From the NCBI RefSeq assembly GCF_001514265.1, contig NZ_KQ948996.1, positions 248,001 through 312,000 on the forward strand: a stretch of DNA of 64,000 nt. Reading direction: 5' to 3'. The position numbers and the translations under genes are program-made. The DNA is from Streptomyces resistomycificus (lineage in GTDB: Bacteria; Actinomycetota; Actinomycetes; Streptomycetales; Streptomycetaceae). This document shows positions 53,158-61,892 of this stretch, piece after piece (the first letter of the stretch is position 1; every line of letters begins with the position of its first letter). The notes under the pieces are model-generated. The model made no database searches, had not been told where the DNA came from, and worked only from the letters and a program-made list of their open reading frames with translations.

Positions 53158-53550
53158 ATGGGCATGGAGGCGCTCAGCGCAGATGACTACGAGTCGGTGC
53201 ACCGGGCAAGCCGAGGCTTGGCCGCGCGGTACGGGATGGTGACGCTCAACGCCATGATGGAGGCGTGGGAGGAGTTGGTGGAGGATGTCGAAGAGGGGTT
53301 CGACGTCGAACTCATCTGGGAGTACGCGGACATGCTTCGTTGCCGTCGCTGGCTAGCGGAGGCATGGCCCGTGTTCACTGACAGGATTCGGGCCGCGCGG
53401 CAAGCGGAGCTCGACGCGCTGGATGCCCGCTTCGAACTGGCTACCGTGCCCCTGTACGGCCAGGCGGACAGTGCGCCATGGCACTCCCGGCGACCGCGGC
53501 TGATCGTAGGTGACCCTCCGCTGGAACTGCCCGGATCCTGGTCCCTGTGA
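53158..53550 (+). CDS. Hypothetical protein, about 130 aa
   Basis: An acidic, largely helical protein (SADDYESVHRASRGLAARYGMVTLNAMMEAWEELVEDVEEGFDVELIWEYADMLRCRRWLAEAWPVFTDRIRAAR). The codon pattern is genome-like. Starts at 53152 (GTG), 53158 and 53164 are all possible; none has a strong SD. No named family. Confidence 0.6.
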   Translation: MGMEALSADDYESVHRASRGLAARYGMVTLNAMMEAWEELVEDVEEGFDVELIWEYADMLRCRRWLAEAWPVFTDRIRAARQAELDALDARFELATVPLYGQADSAPWHSRRPRLIVGDPPLELPGSWSL

Positions 53551-53684
53551 CACGTCTGGGAGCGGAGGGTCGGCATCCCACGGCGCAGTGGCCACGACCC
53601 GGCGGGTGTTTGGTTTACGGCTGCGCGGCTCGCCGTGCCGGTCGGCACCCGGCCTGCCCGCGGCTATGGACAGGCCGGGGCCAT

Positions 53685-54611
53685 TCAAGAGGCGACTGAG
53701 GCAGGGGCATTCAGCAGCGAGCTGGGGAGATAGGCGGACTCGATCTGCAGGTCCCAGCCGTGCACCCGCACGGCGAGCACGGCCAGGGCGATCGTGCCCA
53801 CGGGCAGCAGGCTCCTTGGCGCAGGGTCCTCGCGGGCGCCCGCACGGTGCTCCACAAGCCGTTCGTGCAGCGCGTGCTCGAAGGCGCCCTGGTCATCTCG
53901 GAGCAGGATGCGCAGCAGCCGCTGGTCGGGGCTCGTCGCGCCGGCCGCGTCCAGAGCCAGGGCCGCGTCCAGCCGCTCGTCTACGGAGGGCTTGCACAGC
54001 GTCACCTTTGGCCAGTCGCGCGGCAGGTGGCCCTGGGCGGGGGCCAGGTAGCCGCAGAGGGCGTCCATGTGCGCGAGGTCGGCCGGTTGGGAGATCGAGC
54101 CCCGCTGCGCGTGGGGGAGGTTCTCGTGCAGCATCGGAGCGTAGTCCTTTCGAAGCAACAGCCCGATCACCCGCTCCCAGTCCCACACCAGGCCGCTGGC
54201 CACGCAGAGGTTGAAGGCTTCAACCCAGGTGCGAGCGGTGACCGTGTCGGTCGCGTCCCGCATCTCGTCGAAGTCCTTCTCCTCGCTGCTGAAGCGCGTA
54301 CGTGTCAGGGGGAAGGGGATCTCCCAGTCACCGTTCGGGCAGCAGCCAAGCTCCAGCACACCGAAGAGGCACTCGGCCGCCGTCGTCAGCGCGAGCCGGG
54401 TGCGTTCGTCCTCCAGACTGGGATCCTGCACGCTGCGTGCGGCAACGTGATCCAACAGCTCGTAGCCGAGCTCCGACAACATCTCGCGCATCGGGTACTC
54501 GTTGTAGTAGACGTCCTCGAAACGGCGCTGAACACGGTCCGCCATGTCCCCGAAGGCCTGCTCCAAGCGCTGCTGGTTCACTGCGTGGCGCGTCACGTTG
54601 CTTATCCCCAT
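53685..54611 (-). CDS. Imm49-family immunity protein
   Basis: A 308-aa protein. EEKDFDEMRDATDTVTARTWVEAFNLCVASGLVWDWERVIGLLLRKDYAPMLHE followed by PADLAHMDALCGYLAPAQGH is the Imm49 pattern (W...F.L....L..D...VIG.LL..DYAP......). Imm49 proteins neutralise secreted nuclease or other polymorphic toxins made by neighbouring cells. No toxin gene lies next to it, so it is an orphan immunity gene, which is common as a bystander defence. Confidence 0.8.
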   Translation of the reverse strand: MGISNVTRHAVNQQRLEQAFGDMADRVQRRFEDVYYNEYPMREMLSELGYELLDHVAARSVQDPSLEDERTRLALTTAAECLFGVLELGCCPNGDWEIPFPLTRTRFSSEEKDFDEMRDATDTVTARTWVEAFNLCVASGLVWDWERVIGLLLRKDYAPMLHENLPHAQRGSISQPADLAHMDALCGYLAPAQGHLPRDWPKVTLCKPSVDERLDAALALDAAGATSPDQRLLRILLRDDQGAFEHALHERLVEHRAGAREDPAPRSLLPVGTIALAVLAVRVHGWDLQIESAYLPSSLLNAPASVAS

Positions 54612-55010
54612 CCATTCATTCTGTCAGCCGACACCGACAACGCGGCCCTGGAGGACTGGTGACAGCCCCGTTGGTGCCGTCGGAGCAAGGGGGGAGAGAA
54701 GTAGGCGACGCTGCCGGTGACGACGGGCACGAAGCCCAGGTGCGCGAGCGCGACGGTGGTGAGGAACGGTCCGCACGCAGTGGGTCCCGGGGCCGGATTC
54801 GACCTGCGAGGTGACGGTCATCCGGTGCTTTGCTGTGCTCGCGCGTTCGCCGCGGGAGTCTGCGGAGACGACGTGTGCCTTCACCCCGCAGTCGGCTGAC
54901 CGTCTTCCGCTTCCCTCTGCACACCCCAGGTCGCGCGGGGGTGATGGCCGGTCGCCCCGATTAGGATGTGCCGCGCTTTGGGGATGGGACTGTCGAGGGG
55001 GAGTGACGGA
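54612..55010. other. Gene-free stretch, about 400 bp
   Basis: No supported gene; open frames on both strands lack family signatures. It holds the divergent promoters of the Imm49 gene and the following membrane-protein gene. Confidence 0.35.
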
Positions 55011-55823
55011 GTGGTGACGACGGCTGCCGCGTTGGTTCTGCGAGGAAAGAGACGTTCGGCGCTCCGCCTGGATGGTCAGGTGGTGGTACTGCGGAGGTCC
55101 GCCGAGGAGCTCCGCATACCGGTGGAAGCGATGGCGGAGGTACGGGCGGAGGGACGTGCCGTCGAGATCGAACTGCTGGGCGGAGCCGAACCGGTGGTCT
55201 ACCGTGTCGAGGGGATTTCCGAGGCGGGCGCTGCCGCGTTCGGGCAGTCGGTCGGTCGGTTGCTGCCGACGCCCGACGGTGACGCAGAGGCCGTGGACGG
55301 CCTGTCGCTGGTGGACGTGCGTGCGCTGCCCGGCTGGAACAGGGGGTGGTTCTCCGGGCGCAGACCGGTCGCCGCGGTGGGCGCCCTGGTCTATGCCGGG
55401 CTGGTGGCGGCCGTGGGCGTGGCTGGGGGCGGGGAACAGGTGGCTGCACTGCTCGGCGGTTCGGTCGCGCTGTACGCCGGGTGTTTCATGATCTACGCCG
55501 GGGGCCGGGCGAACGTGGCGGACTGGCGGCTGAAACGGCACGGCATCACCGTCGTGGCCCAGTTCTCGCACTACACCAACAAGTGGCGGGTGTACACCTA
55601 CACGACGGCCACCGGCCAGAGCTACACGTACCAGACATCCGGCAGTGGCACGGACCCGATCGAGATCATCTACGATCCCGCGCGGCCCGGCGACGCAAGG
55701 GTGGGCGTCAGCGTCCTGGACACACTGATCATCATCCTTCTCCTCGCGCTCCCGGGCTCGGTGGCGGTGGTGGGCATCTTCCTCGTCGGTCACTCGGTCG
55801 CCGCGCTGTGGGGCGGCGCGTGA
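55011..55823 (+). CDS. Membrane protein, DUF3592-like
   Basis: About 270 aa from the GTG at 55011, with GGGGGAG 7 bp upstream. An N-terminal PH-like beta part (LVLRGKRRSALRLDGQVVVLRRSAEELRIPVEAMAEVR) is followed by helices near residues 122-165, an exposed segment (HGITVVAQFSHYTNKWRVYTYTTATGQSYTYQTSGSGTDPIEIIYDPARPGDARVG) and a final helix. The HGI.V.A......... Y.YT...G..Y ... IIYDP..P segment is characteristic of DUF3592. Role unknown. Confidence 0.75.
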   Translation: MVTTAAALVLRGKRRSALRLDGQVVVLRRSAEELRIPVEAMAEVRAEGRAVEIELLGGAEPVVYRVEGISEAGAAAFGQSVGRLLPTPDGDAEAVDGLSLVDVRALPGWNRGWFSGRRPVAAVGALVYAGLVAAVGVAGGGEQVAALLGGSVALYAGCFMIYAGGRANVADWRLKRHGITVVAQFSHYTNKWRVYTYTTATGQSYTYQTSGSGTDPIEIIYDPARPGDARVGVSVLDTLIIILLLALPGSVAVVGIFLVGHSVAALWGGA

Positions 55824-56013
55824 CAGCCATGCTGTCGAGCTACTACTGAGACTCGAGGTTGAGGTGACGTCAGAAGTCTGGCCGCGTTGGTTGCCGTATC
55901 TCGGAAACCGTCCGGTCCCCGTACGCGCTGCCGTTATCCCGGCGGCGTTTGGCACACTCGCCTGCAGGGCGGCGTCGGCGGCCTGGGCGCCGCATACTGA
56001 GGCGGTGACACAC

Positions 56014-57153
56014 GTGAATGGCGACGATGCCACAGCGGTCCTGCTCGCGGAGTACGCCGCAGGGACCCGGGACTTCATCGGCCGGAAGTGGCGTGACCTG
56101 CGTCTTGGCCAGTGCGACTTGTCGGGAGCGAGGTTTACCGACTGCGAGTTCCTCAACTGCATTTTCGCGCTGGCGCAGTTTAAAGAGTGCGTCTTCCAGA
56201 CCTGTCGCTTGCAGCAACTCAACGCTATCGGGGCTTCGTTTGAAGGAACCGTCTTCCGTGACTGCGAGATCCGTGAGGCGGCGTTCGGTGAGGCGGACTT
56301 CTTCCGCGCGTCCTTCATGGACTGCACGTCGGCCGGCAACTACCGCGAGGCGTTCTTTGTCCAAGCCACATTCAAGCAGACAGTGTTCGAGGGATCGGTG
56401 TTCCAGGGGACGATCTTCGGCTTGAACACCTTCGAAGAGGTCAGTTTCGTCGTTCCGACATTGAACGACATCAAGATGGCCGGCCCCAGCAGCATCGATC
56501 TGAAGACCGTGTCCGACTCCCTGCTTCTCAACAACCTGGCTCTCGGCCAATCAGTCAACTCGCCAGGGAACGAGGAGGTCGTGCTGGACCTGAGGCGCGC
56601 GCTACGAGGCCTGGAGCGGTTCTTCCTCGCAGCCGGGGTCGAACCGGAGACCGTCCGCGCGCATGCCAAGGGCTCCTCCTTCCAGCAATCCGTGACCCAT
56701 CCCACGGCCTTCCTCAGCTACAGCACGCATGACGAGGAGTTCGTTGCGCGTCTGCACCGCTACCTGGAGAGCTTTGGCGTAGATGCCTGGTTCGCGCCGC
56801 ACGACATGCAGGGCGGACAGACGATCTTGGAGCAGCTCACGGAGCAGGTTCAGCGGCGCAGCAAGGTCATCCTGGTTCTGTCGGAGGCCAGCATGGCCAG
56901 CCACTGGGTCGCCACCGAGATCCTCCGCGCCAGGAACGCTGAGCAGCAGACAGGAGCCCGGAAACTTTTCCCCATTCGCCTGGTCGGCATGGACAAGCTC
57001 CGTGCCTGGGAACTATTCGACGCCGACACCGGGCAAGACGTCGCGCGCAGGATTCGCGAGTACTTCATTCCGGACTTCTCGCAGGTGCAGGACGATCTCC
57101 ACTTCAGCCAAGCGGTGACCCGGCTGATCCACGACCTGCGGGCGTCGAGCTGA
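56014..57153 (+). CDS. Pentapeptide-repeat protein with a C-terminal TIR domain
   Basis: About 379 aa from the GTG at 56014; GTG at 56005 and an ORF opening at 55864 are alternatives. Residues about 25-150 have the A/C(D/N)(L/F)xx pentapeptide pattern (DLRLGQCDLSGARFTDCEFLNCIFALAQFKECVFQTCRLQQL...). After a linker (about 160-225), a TIR domain follows: TAFLSYSTHDEEFVARLHRYLESFGVDAWFAPHDMQGGQTILEQL, then KVILVLSEASMASHWVATEILRARN. The glutamate in HWVATE is where bacterial TIR NADases place their catalytic residue. TIR proteins act in phage defence and signalling. Confidence 0.85.
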   Translation: MNGDDATAVLLAEYAAGTRDFIGRKWRDLRLGQCDLSGARFTDCEFLNCIFALAQFKECVFQTCRLQQLNAIGASFEGTVFRDCEIREAAFGEADFFRASFMDCTSAGNYREAFFVQATFKQTVFEGSVFQGTIFGLNTFEEVSFVVPTLNDIKMAGPSSIDLKTVSDSLLLNNLALGQSVNSPGNEEVVLDLRRALRGLERFFLAAGVEPETVRAHAKGSSFQQSVTHPTAFLSYSTHDEEFVARLHRYLESFGVDAWFAPHDMQGGQTILEQLTEQVQRRSKVILVLSEASMASHWVATEILRARNAEQQTGARKLFPIRLVGMDKLRAWELFDADTGQDVARRIREYFIPDFSQVQDDLHFSQAVTRLIHDLRASS

Positions 57154-57447
57154 CACCGGAGTCTGGCGGTTCTGCTCGGCGACTGCGGGGGCGAAATCGG
57201 CGTGTTCCAGGATGAGCTTCACGAAACAGTTCCTTCTGTGGAGTTCAGCCGACGGCGTCCTTGCCTTCGGAACCATATGTCGAGACACGTGCCCGGCTCA
57301 CACCGAAAGCCGAGCAGCACCACGCCTCTTGGGTTCGAACTCGGCGTGCCTCTCTCGCGCGCACTCCCAGCTCTGCAGCAAGCACGTCCATGAGATCGCC
57401 TCGCATGCCCTGAGGGGAGCGCTGCCCCTTGCCGGCGTTTCCGGCCG

Positions 57448-58035
57448 TCAGTTGAATATGTCCAGGAGGTCCGGCCACGAGCCTGAGTCGCCGCCGGGAC
57501 GGGGCCGCATCGGGAGCGGATCCGGGTAGGTCTCCGCCGCGGCCCTTGCGCGGACGATGTCGGGACCGCCGCACGCCGCGACCGCGAAGGCGCCGAAAAC
57601 CTTGGCGAACGCGGCCGGGTCGCGGAATTCCACGCCGAACGCTCGGCCGTCCCGCAGCGGCACCCACACCACCCGGTCGAACCGTGTCCATTCCAGCACA
57701 GGCTGGTCGTCCGCGGTTGACCGCCCTTCCAGCCACAGCCGCGCCACGTGCAGCAGGTTCACCTTTTCCATCGGCAACCGCTTGCGCCGCACCCGCAGTT
57801 CACGCGTCGTCAGCTCGACGCGCTGGTCCTTCTTCGGGTACCAGACGACACCGATCCCGAACGGCACCCACAGCAGGATCCCGATCATCGGCCAGACCAG
57901 AGCGTCGCCCCACGACCGGAGCAGCCCGCCGTCCAGCAGGTACAGGGCCCCGAAGACCAGAACCCACTTCGCCGTCATCCGCCAGAATCCGCTGCCCTGC
58001 CGGTACAGGACCCGTCGCTTCCCCGTCATCACCAT
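57448..58035 (-). CDS. Membrane protein with a PH-like domain
   Basis: A 195-aa protein. Two close helices (about 22-37 and 44-66) are followed by YPKKDQRVELTTRELRVRRKRLPMEKVNLLHVARLW and WTRFDRVVWVPLRDGRAFGVEFRDPAAFAKVFGAF, an all-beta PH-like or DUF3093-type domain. Common in Streptomyces, without a known role. The 294 bp between it and the TIR gene hold no clear gene; the two genes converge. Confidence 0.7.
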   Translation of the reverse strand: MVMTGKRRVLYRQGSGFWRMTAKWVLVFGALYLLDGGLLRSWGDALVWPMIGILLWVPFGIGVVWYPKKDQRVELTTRELRVRRKRLPMEKVNLLHVARLWLEGRSTADDQPVLEWTRFDRVVWVPLRDGRAFGVEFRDPAAFAKVFGAFAVAACGGPDIVRARAAAETYPDPLPMRPRPGGDSGSWPDLLDIFN

Positions 58036-58198
58036 GCCCGCACGCTATCCGCCGCGCCGCAGCTCACCGTAGGCGCCCCTCGTCGCCGCCGGGAGCGGGT
58101 GGCGTCACCGACGGCACCCGTCAATACGCCTCGCCCTTATCCGCGGGCGTGCTGACCGTTGGCCTCCTCAGCGCCAGCCTCGCGGTGCGCCGTCAGCA

Positions 58199-58411
58199 TC
58201 ACCGCCCGGCCGCCCACCGGCCCGGGGCCCGCGCGGCCGAGCCGTGTTCGTCGGCGAGTTGCTCGCTCGCTCGCTCAAGTACACGTCCGGCGACGCCGAG
58301 TTCGTCGCGCTCGTCCCGCACCTCCGCCGGCTGGTTGGCCAGCTCTTCTCCGCGTTCGTCCAGTTCCGCACGGCGCGCGGTGATCCGTTCCGGCAGCTCG
58401 GGGTCGAGCAT
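58199..58411 (-). CDS. Small coiled-coil protein, probably truncated
   Basis: A 70-aa peptide from ATG 58411: ELPERITARRAELDERGEELANQPAEVRDERDELGVAGRVLERASEQL is an uninterrupted charged coiled coil. Similar short proteins accompany actinomycete transposons and usually end with ..GRAVMLIPHR..; here that end (GRAVMLTAHREAG) is in another frame just beyond the stop. It is therefore probably a frameshifted remnant. Confidence 0.45.
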   Translation of the reverse strand: MLDPELPERITARRAELDERGEELANQPAEVRDERDELGVAGRVLERASEQLADEHGSAARAPGRWAAGR

Positions 58412-58460
58412 GGACAGGATCGTAGGGGCGACCGAACCGCAGCGAGCATGAACCGGACGG

Positions 58461-58970
58461 TCAACTCCCCGCTTCTGCTGCCGGCCGCTTGTCCAGGAAC
58501 TGCTTCGCCACCTCGACTGCCTCCCTGTTGAGTTCCTCGAGGGAGACTCCCCAGCTCTCCTCCCAGCCGTCCAGGTTGTGCGCGCTACGGACAAGCGGTT
58601 CCAGCTCTTCGGGGTAGTTGAGGTCGTAGGCGACGTCTGCCCGGATGAGGTGGGTGCCGGTGGCGGGATCCAGGGTTCCGTCGGCGATCTGGCCAGCGAC
58701 CCAGTAGGCCATCGCCCATTTTGCGGCCCGAGGATCAGTGGGCGGATGGAAGAGCAGTCCCAGTTCCTCCAGTACCTGGTCGAAGAGGGCCGGCGCTTCG
58801 GGCTCCTCGCTCCGGAGGAGGCCGGCCAGCATCGCGAGGGAGGGACTCTCAACCCCGGCAATGAGCGCGTCGAGCCCTGCCTGGATGAGCCGGTCGGACC
58901 CGACGTGCCTACCGAAGGCCCGCTCGCGCGCGATGTGGCTGAGCTGCTTGAGGGCGTCATCGAGGGTCAT
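58461..58970 (-). CDS. Hypothetical protein, 169 aa
   Basis: From ATG 58970 (GAGAAG upstream). It begins MTLDDALKQLSHIARERAFGRHVGSDRLIQAGLDALIAGVESPSLAMLAGLLRSEEPEAPALFDQVLEELGL and has helical repeats and a charged C-terminus. It resembles small Streptomyces proteins of unknown function; no domain name recognised. The coding pattern is genome-like. Confidence 0.65.
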   Translation of the reverse strand: MTLDDALKQLSHIARERAFGRHVGSDRLIQAGLDALIAGVESPSLAMLAGLLRSEEPEAPALFDQVLEELGLLFHPPTDPRAAKWAMAYWVAGQIADGTLDPATGTHLIRADVAYDLNYPEELEPLVRSAHNLDGWEESWGVSLEELNREAVEVAKQFLDKRPAAEAGS

Positions 58971-59012
58971 CAGAGTCTTCTCGGCCGGCGTCTGGGAAAT
59001 GAAGGCTCGCAC

Positions 59013-59619
59013 ATCCGCCGACGCTGCTGCATCGCGTTTCTCTTCGACCCGACCGACCCACTGACAGACGATCTACTTCTCAGGCTGCCTCCCACGACCA
59101 GCATGAGTACCCCGAGAACCGGTCACCTCAGCCATGGAAATTGGTCGGCGCGACCGCCAGCCACCGACCACCGCCAGCCTGGCTCAGGGGAAACGCATGG
59201 ACCCGGCGGCCAGAATGGGCACACACGCCTTCTCTCGTTTGTCGGGAAGAAGATGCCTGAGCGAGGTGGACACCAGCAACGACTGCGTGCAGACCTACGC
59301 CTTCGCATCGCGACGGGCGACTGGAGGCTGTACGGCGACATCCGTAGCGCTGCTCCGACGTGGAAGGAAACCTGCGGATGCTGCGGCACCCAGTCGACGC
59401 AGCCGCGCGGGAACGTTCTCCTCGGCATCGAAGTACCGTCTGCTGGACAAGGACGAGTACTGGGTGGCCTTCCCTGAGTTCGCGCACTGCGACGCGTCGA
59501 GGGCGACCGTGTCATGCACCGTTCCGAGGCCGTGACCGGCTGGTAGGACACGACGCGGACTGGGGCGGGAGGGCCGCACCCTCCCGCCGCAGTCGCACCC
59601 CTAATACCAGGAGAAGACA
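59013..59619. other. Gene-poor stretch, about 600 bp
   Basis: A rightward frame to 59477 contains QQRLRADLRLRIATGDWRL, reminiscent of a GntR start, but lacks the rest; another ending at 59535 has DEYWVAFPEFAHCDASR. Neither is supported as a gene. The end of this region contains the strong SD of the DUF6461 gene. Confidence 0.35.
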
Positions 59620-60222
59620 TTGAACGACGGCATCACGTGGCTGGCCGACGCCTGGCTCGGAGACGCCCCTATCCTGTTCGTCACCTTCGCACGTGGCATC
59701 AGCCCACGCGACCTCGCTGTCCGGCTTGGTGCCCGGCCTGGGGAAGTACTCGACCCGATCACCTTCGTTGAGGCCGAGCGGTTGACGTTCAAGGACCGGG
59801 AATCAGCCCGGGTAGCCCGCTTCGGTGAATGCGCGGGCTGGTCATATGCGGTGGAGCAGGGCTGGCCCTCCAAGGCTTGGTGGGCTCACCCCGACGTCTC
59901 CGCAGGCGGGGTTGAAGTCCTGCACCTGACGCCGAAGCCGGACGACCCACCCAGGGAGTGCTGGTACTACCGTGACGGACAAACGGTCGGTCGCTTCGAC
60001 ATCGGCGACACCCCGGACGAGGGCATGGCGTTCCTGCTCCCGGCGTTCGAGGAAGTCGGACTCCTCGATGATGACTTGAGCGAGGAGTTCGACTCGTTGC
60101 GTGCGACATTGACCGCCTTGCAGCAGCACTTCGGGCTGTCACTGCCGCGCCAGCAAATCCTGAACGGCCGGCTGCCCGCAGCGGTGACAGCAGCCGTGCC
60201 GCCAGAAAACCTGGGGGACTGA
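59620..60222 (+). CDS. DUF6461-type protein
   Basis: A 200-aa protein from a TTG at 59620 with AGGAG 6 bp upstream. The opening ITWLADAWLGDAPILFVTFARGISPRDLAVRLGARPGEV and the internal GWSYAVEQGWPS match DUF6461, a Streptomyces-abundant family whose members often lie near toxin-immunity or phosphorylation genes. The function is unknown. Confidence 0.78.
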   Translation: MNDGITWLADAWLGDAPILFVTFARGISPRDLAVRLGARPGEVLDPITFVEAERLTFKDRESARVARFGECAGWSYAVEQGWPSKAWWAHPDVSAGGVEVLHLTPKPDDPPRECWYYRDGQTVGRFDIGDTPDEGMAFLLPAFEEVGLLDDDLSEEFDSLRATLTALQQHFGLSLPRQQILNGRLPAAVTAAVPPENLGD

Positions 60223-60232
60223 CGAGCAGGTC

Positions 60233-60352
60233 ATGAGCGAACGCCGCACAATCCGCAGCCGAGTCCGCACCGCCATGGTGGGCATCAAGCCTTCAGGCAT
60301 CCAGGATGCGTTCGCCAACCTGCTGACCATCAAGCCGGTGGACGTCTCGTGA
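60233..60352 (+). CDS. Possible small ORF, 39 aa
   Basis: From the ATG at 60233, 10 bp downstream of the DUF6461 stop: a basic N-terminus (MSERRTIRSRVRTAMVG) and an amphipathic helix (GIQDAFANLLTI). The SD is weak. It may be a real downstream partner or chance. Confidence 0.3.
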   Translation: MSERRTIRSRVRTAMVGIKPSGIQDAFANLLTIKPVDVS

Positions 60353-60372
60353 GCGCGGGATGCGTACATGAC

Positions 60373-60600
60373 GCCCTACCAGGTCGACCTCACGTCGAGC
60401 ATGACCGCTTCCTTGGGACCCGACCTGTTCGGCTTGAAGAGAAGCAGCATGGACCAGCGTTCGCCGCCGTCCAAGTGCCAGCGGTCGACTGGCCGCAGCA
60501 GCGGGGCCGCATCCAGCACGTCGGCCAGTCGGGGTGTTGGTCGGGGTCGGCGTAGCGGACCGCATACCGCTCTACCCCGGGCCGCATGAGCCAGCTGATG
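60373..60600 (-). pseudogene. Frameshifted hypothetical gene
   Basis: Two frames are required: VERYAVRYADPDQHPDW and ADVLDAAPLLRPVDRWHLDGGERWSMLLLFKPNRSGPKEAVMLDVRSTW. The second part has a well-formed amphipathic pattern. No name recognised. Confidence 0.4.
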
Positions 60601-60666
60601 GCACCGAGAACGAGGCACGATTCCTGGACCGCTCGCGGACGCGGTCGTGGACGGTCGAAGTACGCG

Positions 60667-61806
60667 TCAGCTGCCCCGAAGACCGACCGCCAGCGTCAGT
60701 TCGAGGACCCGGTGTGGCGACGCGAGATCCGGGAACAGCTCCCGCAGCTGCGACATGCGGTACCGGACTGTCTGGGGATGGACGAACAAAGCCGCCGCCA
60801 CCTCGTCCCGCCTGCCCTGGTGCAGCAGCCACGCCCGCAACGTCTCCTCCAGCCGCCGTGCGGTCGCGACAGGCAAGGTCCGCAACGGTGCGAGAGCTCG
60901 GGCACGCAGGTCTGCGAACGCGTCCACGTCGGCGCTCAGCACCAGCTCGGGCAGGTGGTCCTCGGTGTCGCGGATATCAGAGGAGAGGGAGCGCGCGCGT
61001 ACGGCTCGTGCGTACGAGGCGGACGCTCGAGTCCATGGCCGGGCCGGGCCGACCACGGCGGTGCGGTCGGTCAGCTGCCGCAAGAGACGTGATCGGTCGG
61101 CATCGGGGACGAGCAACACACCGATGGCGTCCGGCAGATCGTCGAGGACGAGGGTGCTCGGGTCGAGCGCGCGGTAGGCAGGCCGGGCCTGGGCGGCGGG
61201 CAGTAGGACGGCGGTCAGGGAAACCGGAGGCTGCCACCCCGCCCGTTGAACAGAGGCCCGCAGCACGTCCGGGCTCGCGCCGGCGAGGAGGTCGCGGGCC
61301 AGGTGTTCCAGGTGGCGCTCGTGGTCCCTGCCCCGGGCGGCCAGTTCGTCGGCGTGGCCCGCGGCGCTCGCGGCGGAGAGCTCGTCGATGTAGGCGAAGG
61401 TCAGCTCGGCGAACTTGGCGACCTCGGCGGCGGGCAGACCTGCGGGTACGGCACCGGCTGCCAGGCATCGCCAGGCCACGCGGGCGCCGACGCGGTAGGC
61501 GCTGAGCAGGGCGTCCATCGAACGGCCGTCGCGCACCTCGCCGCGGCCCAACTCGTAGGCCGCGTCACCGGCGTCGCCGCCTGTGGCGTTCCCGCTCGCG
61601 AGGTCCAGGTAGTGCCCCAGGGCGGTGCGGACGGCTCGGCGGATGGTGGCGCCCATGTGGCCCGAAAGGGCGTTGGCGTAGGGAGGGACCTCGTCGATGA
61701 TCGCCTGGACGACCTCGTCGGCGGTGGTCTTCAGTGCGGCCCGCAGCGCGGTGACCGTCGTCTCGTCCAGGGCCAGTTCGCTGGCCCTCCGGATTGCATG
61801 GCTCAT
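60667..61806 (-). CDS. PucR/CdaR-family transcriptional regulator
   Basis: A 379-aa protein. The N-terminal half (EVVQAIIDEVPPYANALSGHMGATIRRAVRTALGHYLDL...VGARVAWRCLAAGAVPAG) is a sensory region of actinomycete PucR proteins. The C-terminal LEETLRAWLLHQGRRDEVAAALFVHPQTVRYRMSQLRELFPDLASPHRVLELTLAV is the PucR helix-turn-helix. It is divergent from a ferredoxin reductase-desaturase operon across 86 bp with palindromes, the likely operators. Confidence 0.88.
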   Translation of the reverse strand: MSHAIRRASELALDETTVTALRAALKTTADEVVQAIIDEVPPYANALSGHMGATIRRAVRTALGHYLDLASGNATGGDAGDAAYELGRGEVRDGRSMDALLSAYRVGARVAWRCLAAGAVPAGLPAAEVAKFAELTFAYIDELSAASAAGHADELAARGRDHERHLEHLARDLLAGASPDVLRASVQRAGWQPPVSLTAVLLPAAQARPAYRALDPSTLVLDDLPDAIGVLLVPDADRSRLLRQLTDRTAVVGPARPWTRASASYARAVRARSLSSDIRDTEDHLPELVLSADVDAFADLRARALAPLRTLPVATARRLEETLRAWLLHQGRRDEVAAALFVHPQTVRYRMSQLRELFPDLASPHRVLELTLAVGLRGS

Positions 61807-61809
61807 GTT

Positions 61810-61861
61810 TTGTTCCCTGTGAACAATTCAGCCGACCAGATTTACGTCCTGCGGTCAGGAC
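61810..61861. promoter_or_regulatory. Two palindromes between the PucR and reductase genes
   Basis: TTGTTC-N5-GAACAA (61810-61826) lies next to the PucR start; GTCCTG-N4-CAGGAC (61846-61861) follows, flanked by TTTACG direct repeats (61841-61846, 61862-61867). These are good candidates for regulator sites controlling the divergent genes. Confidence 0.65.
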
Positions 61862-61892
61862 TTTACGCCTTGAGGCACAGCAAGCTGGAGTC

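Noticed and set aside
54624..56339. 571-aa minus-strand ORF
   Set aside because: Antisense to the DUF3592-like and TIR genes and rich in Ser/Arg/Pro with no domain.
57335..57375. tRNA-like GGGTTCGAACTC segment
   Set aside because: The flanking bases do not form a T-arm stem and no acceptor or anticodon stems fit.
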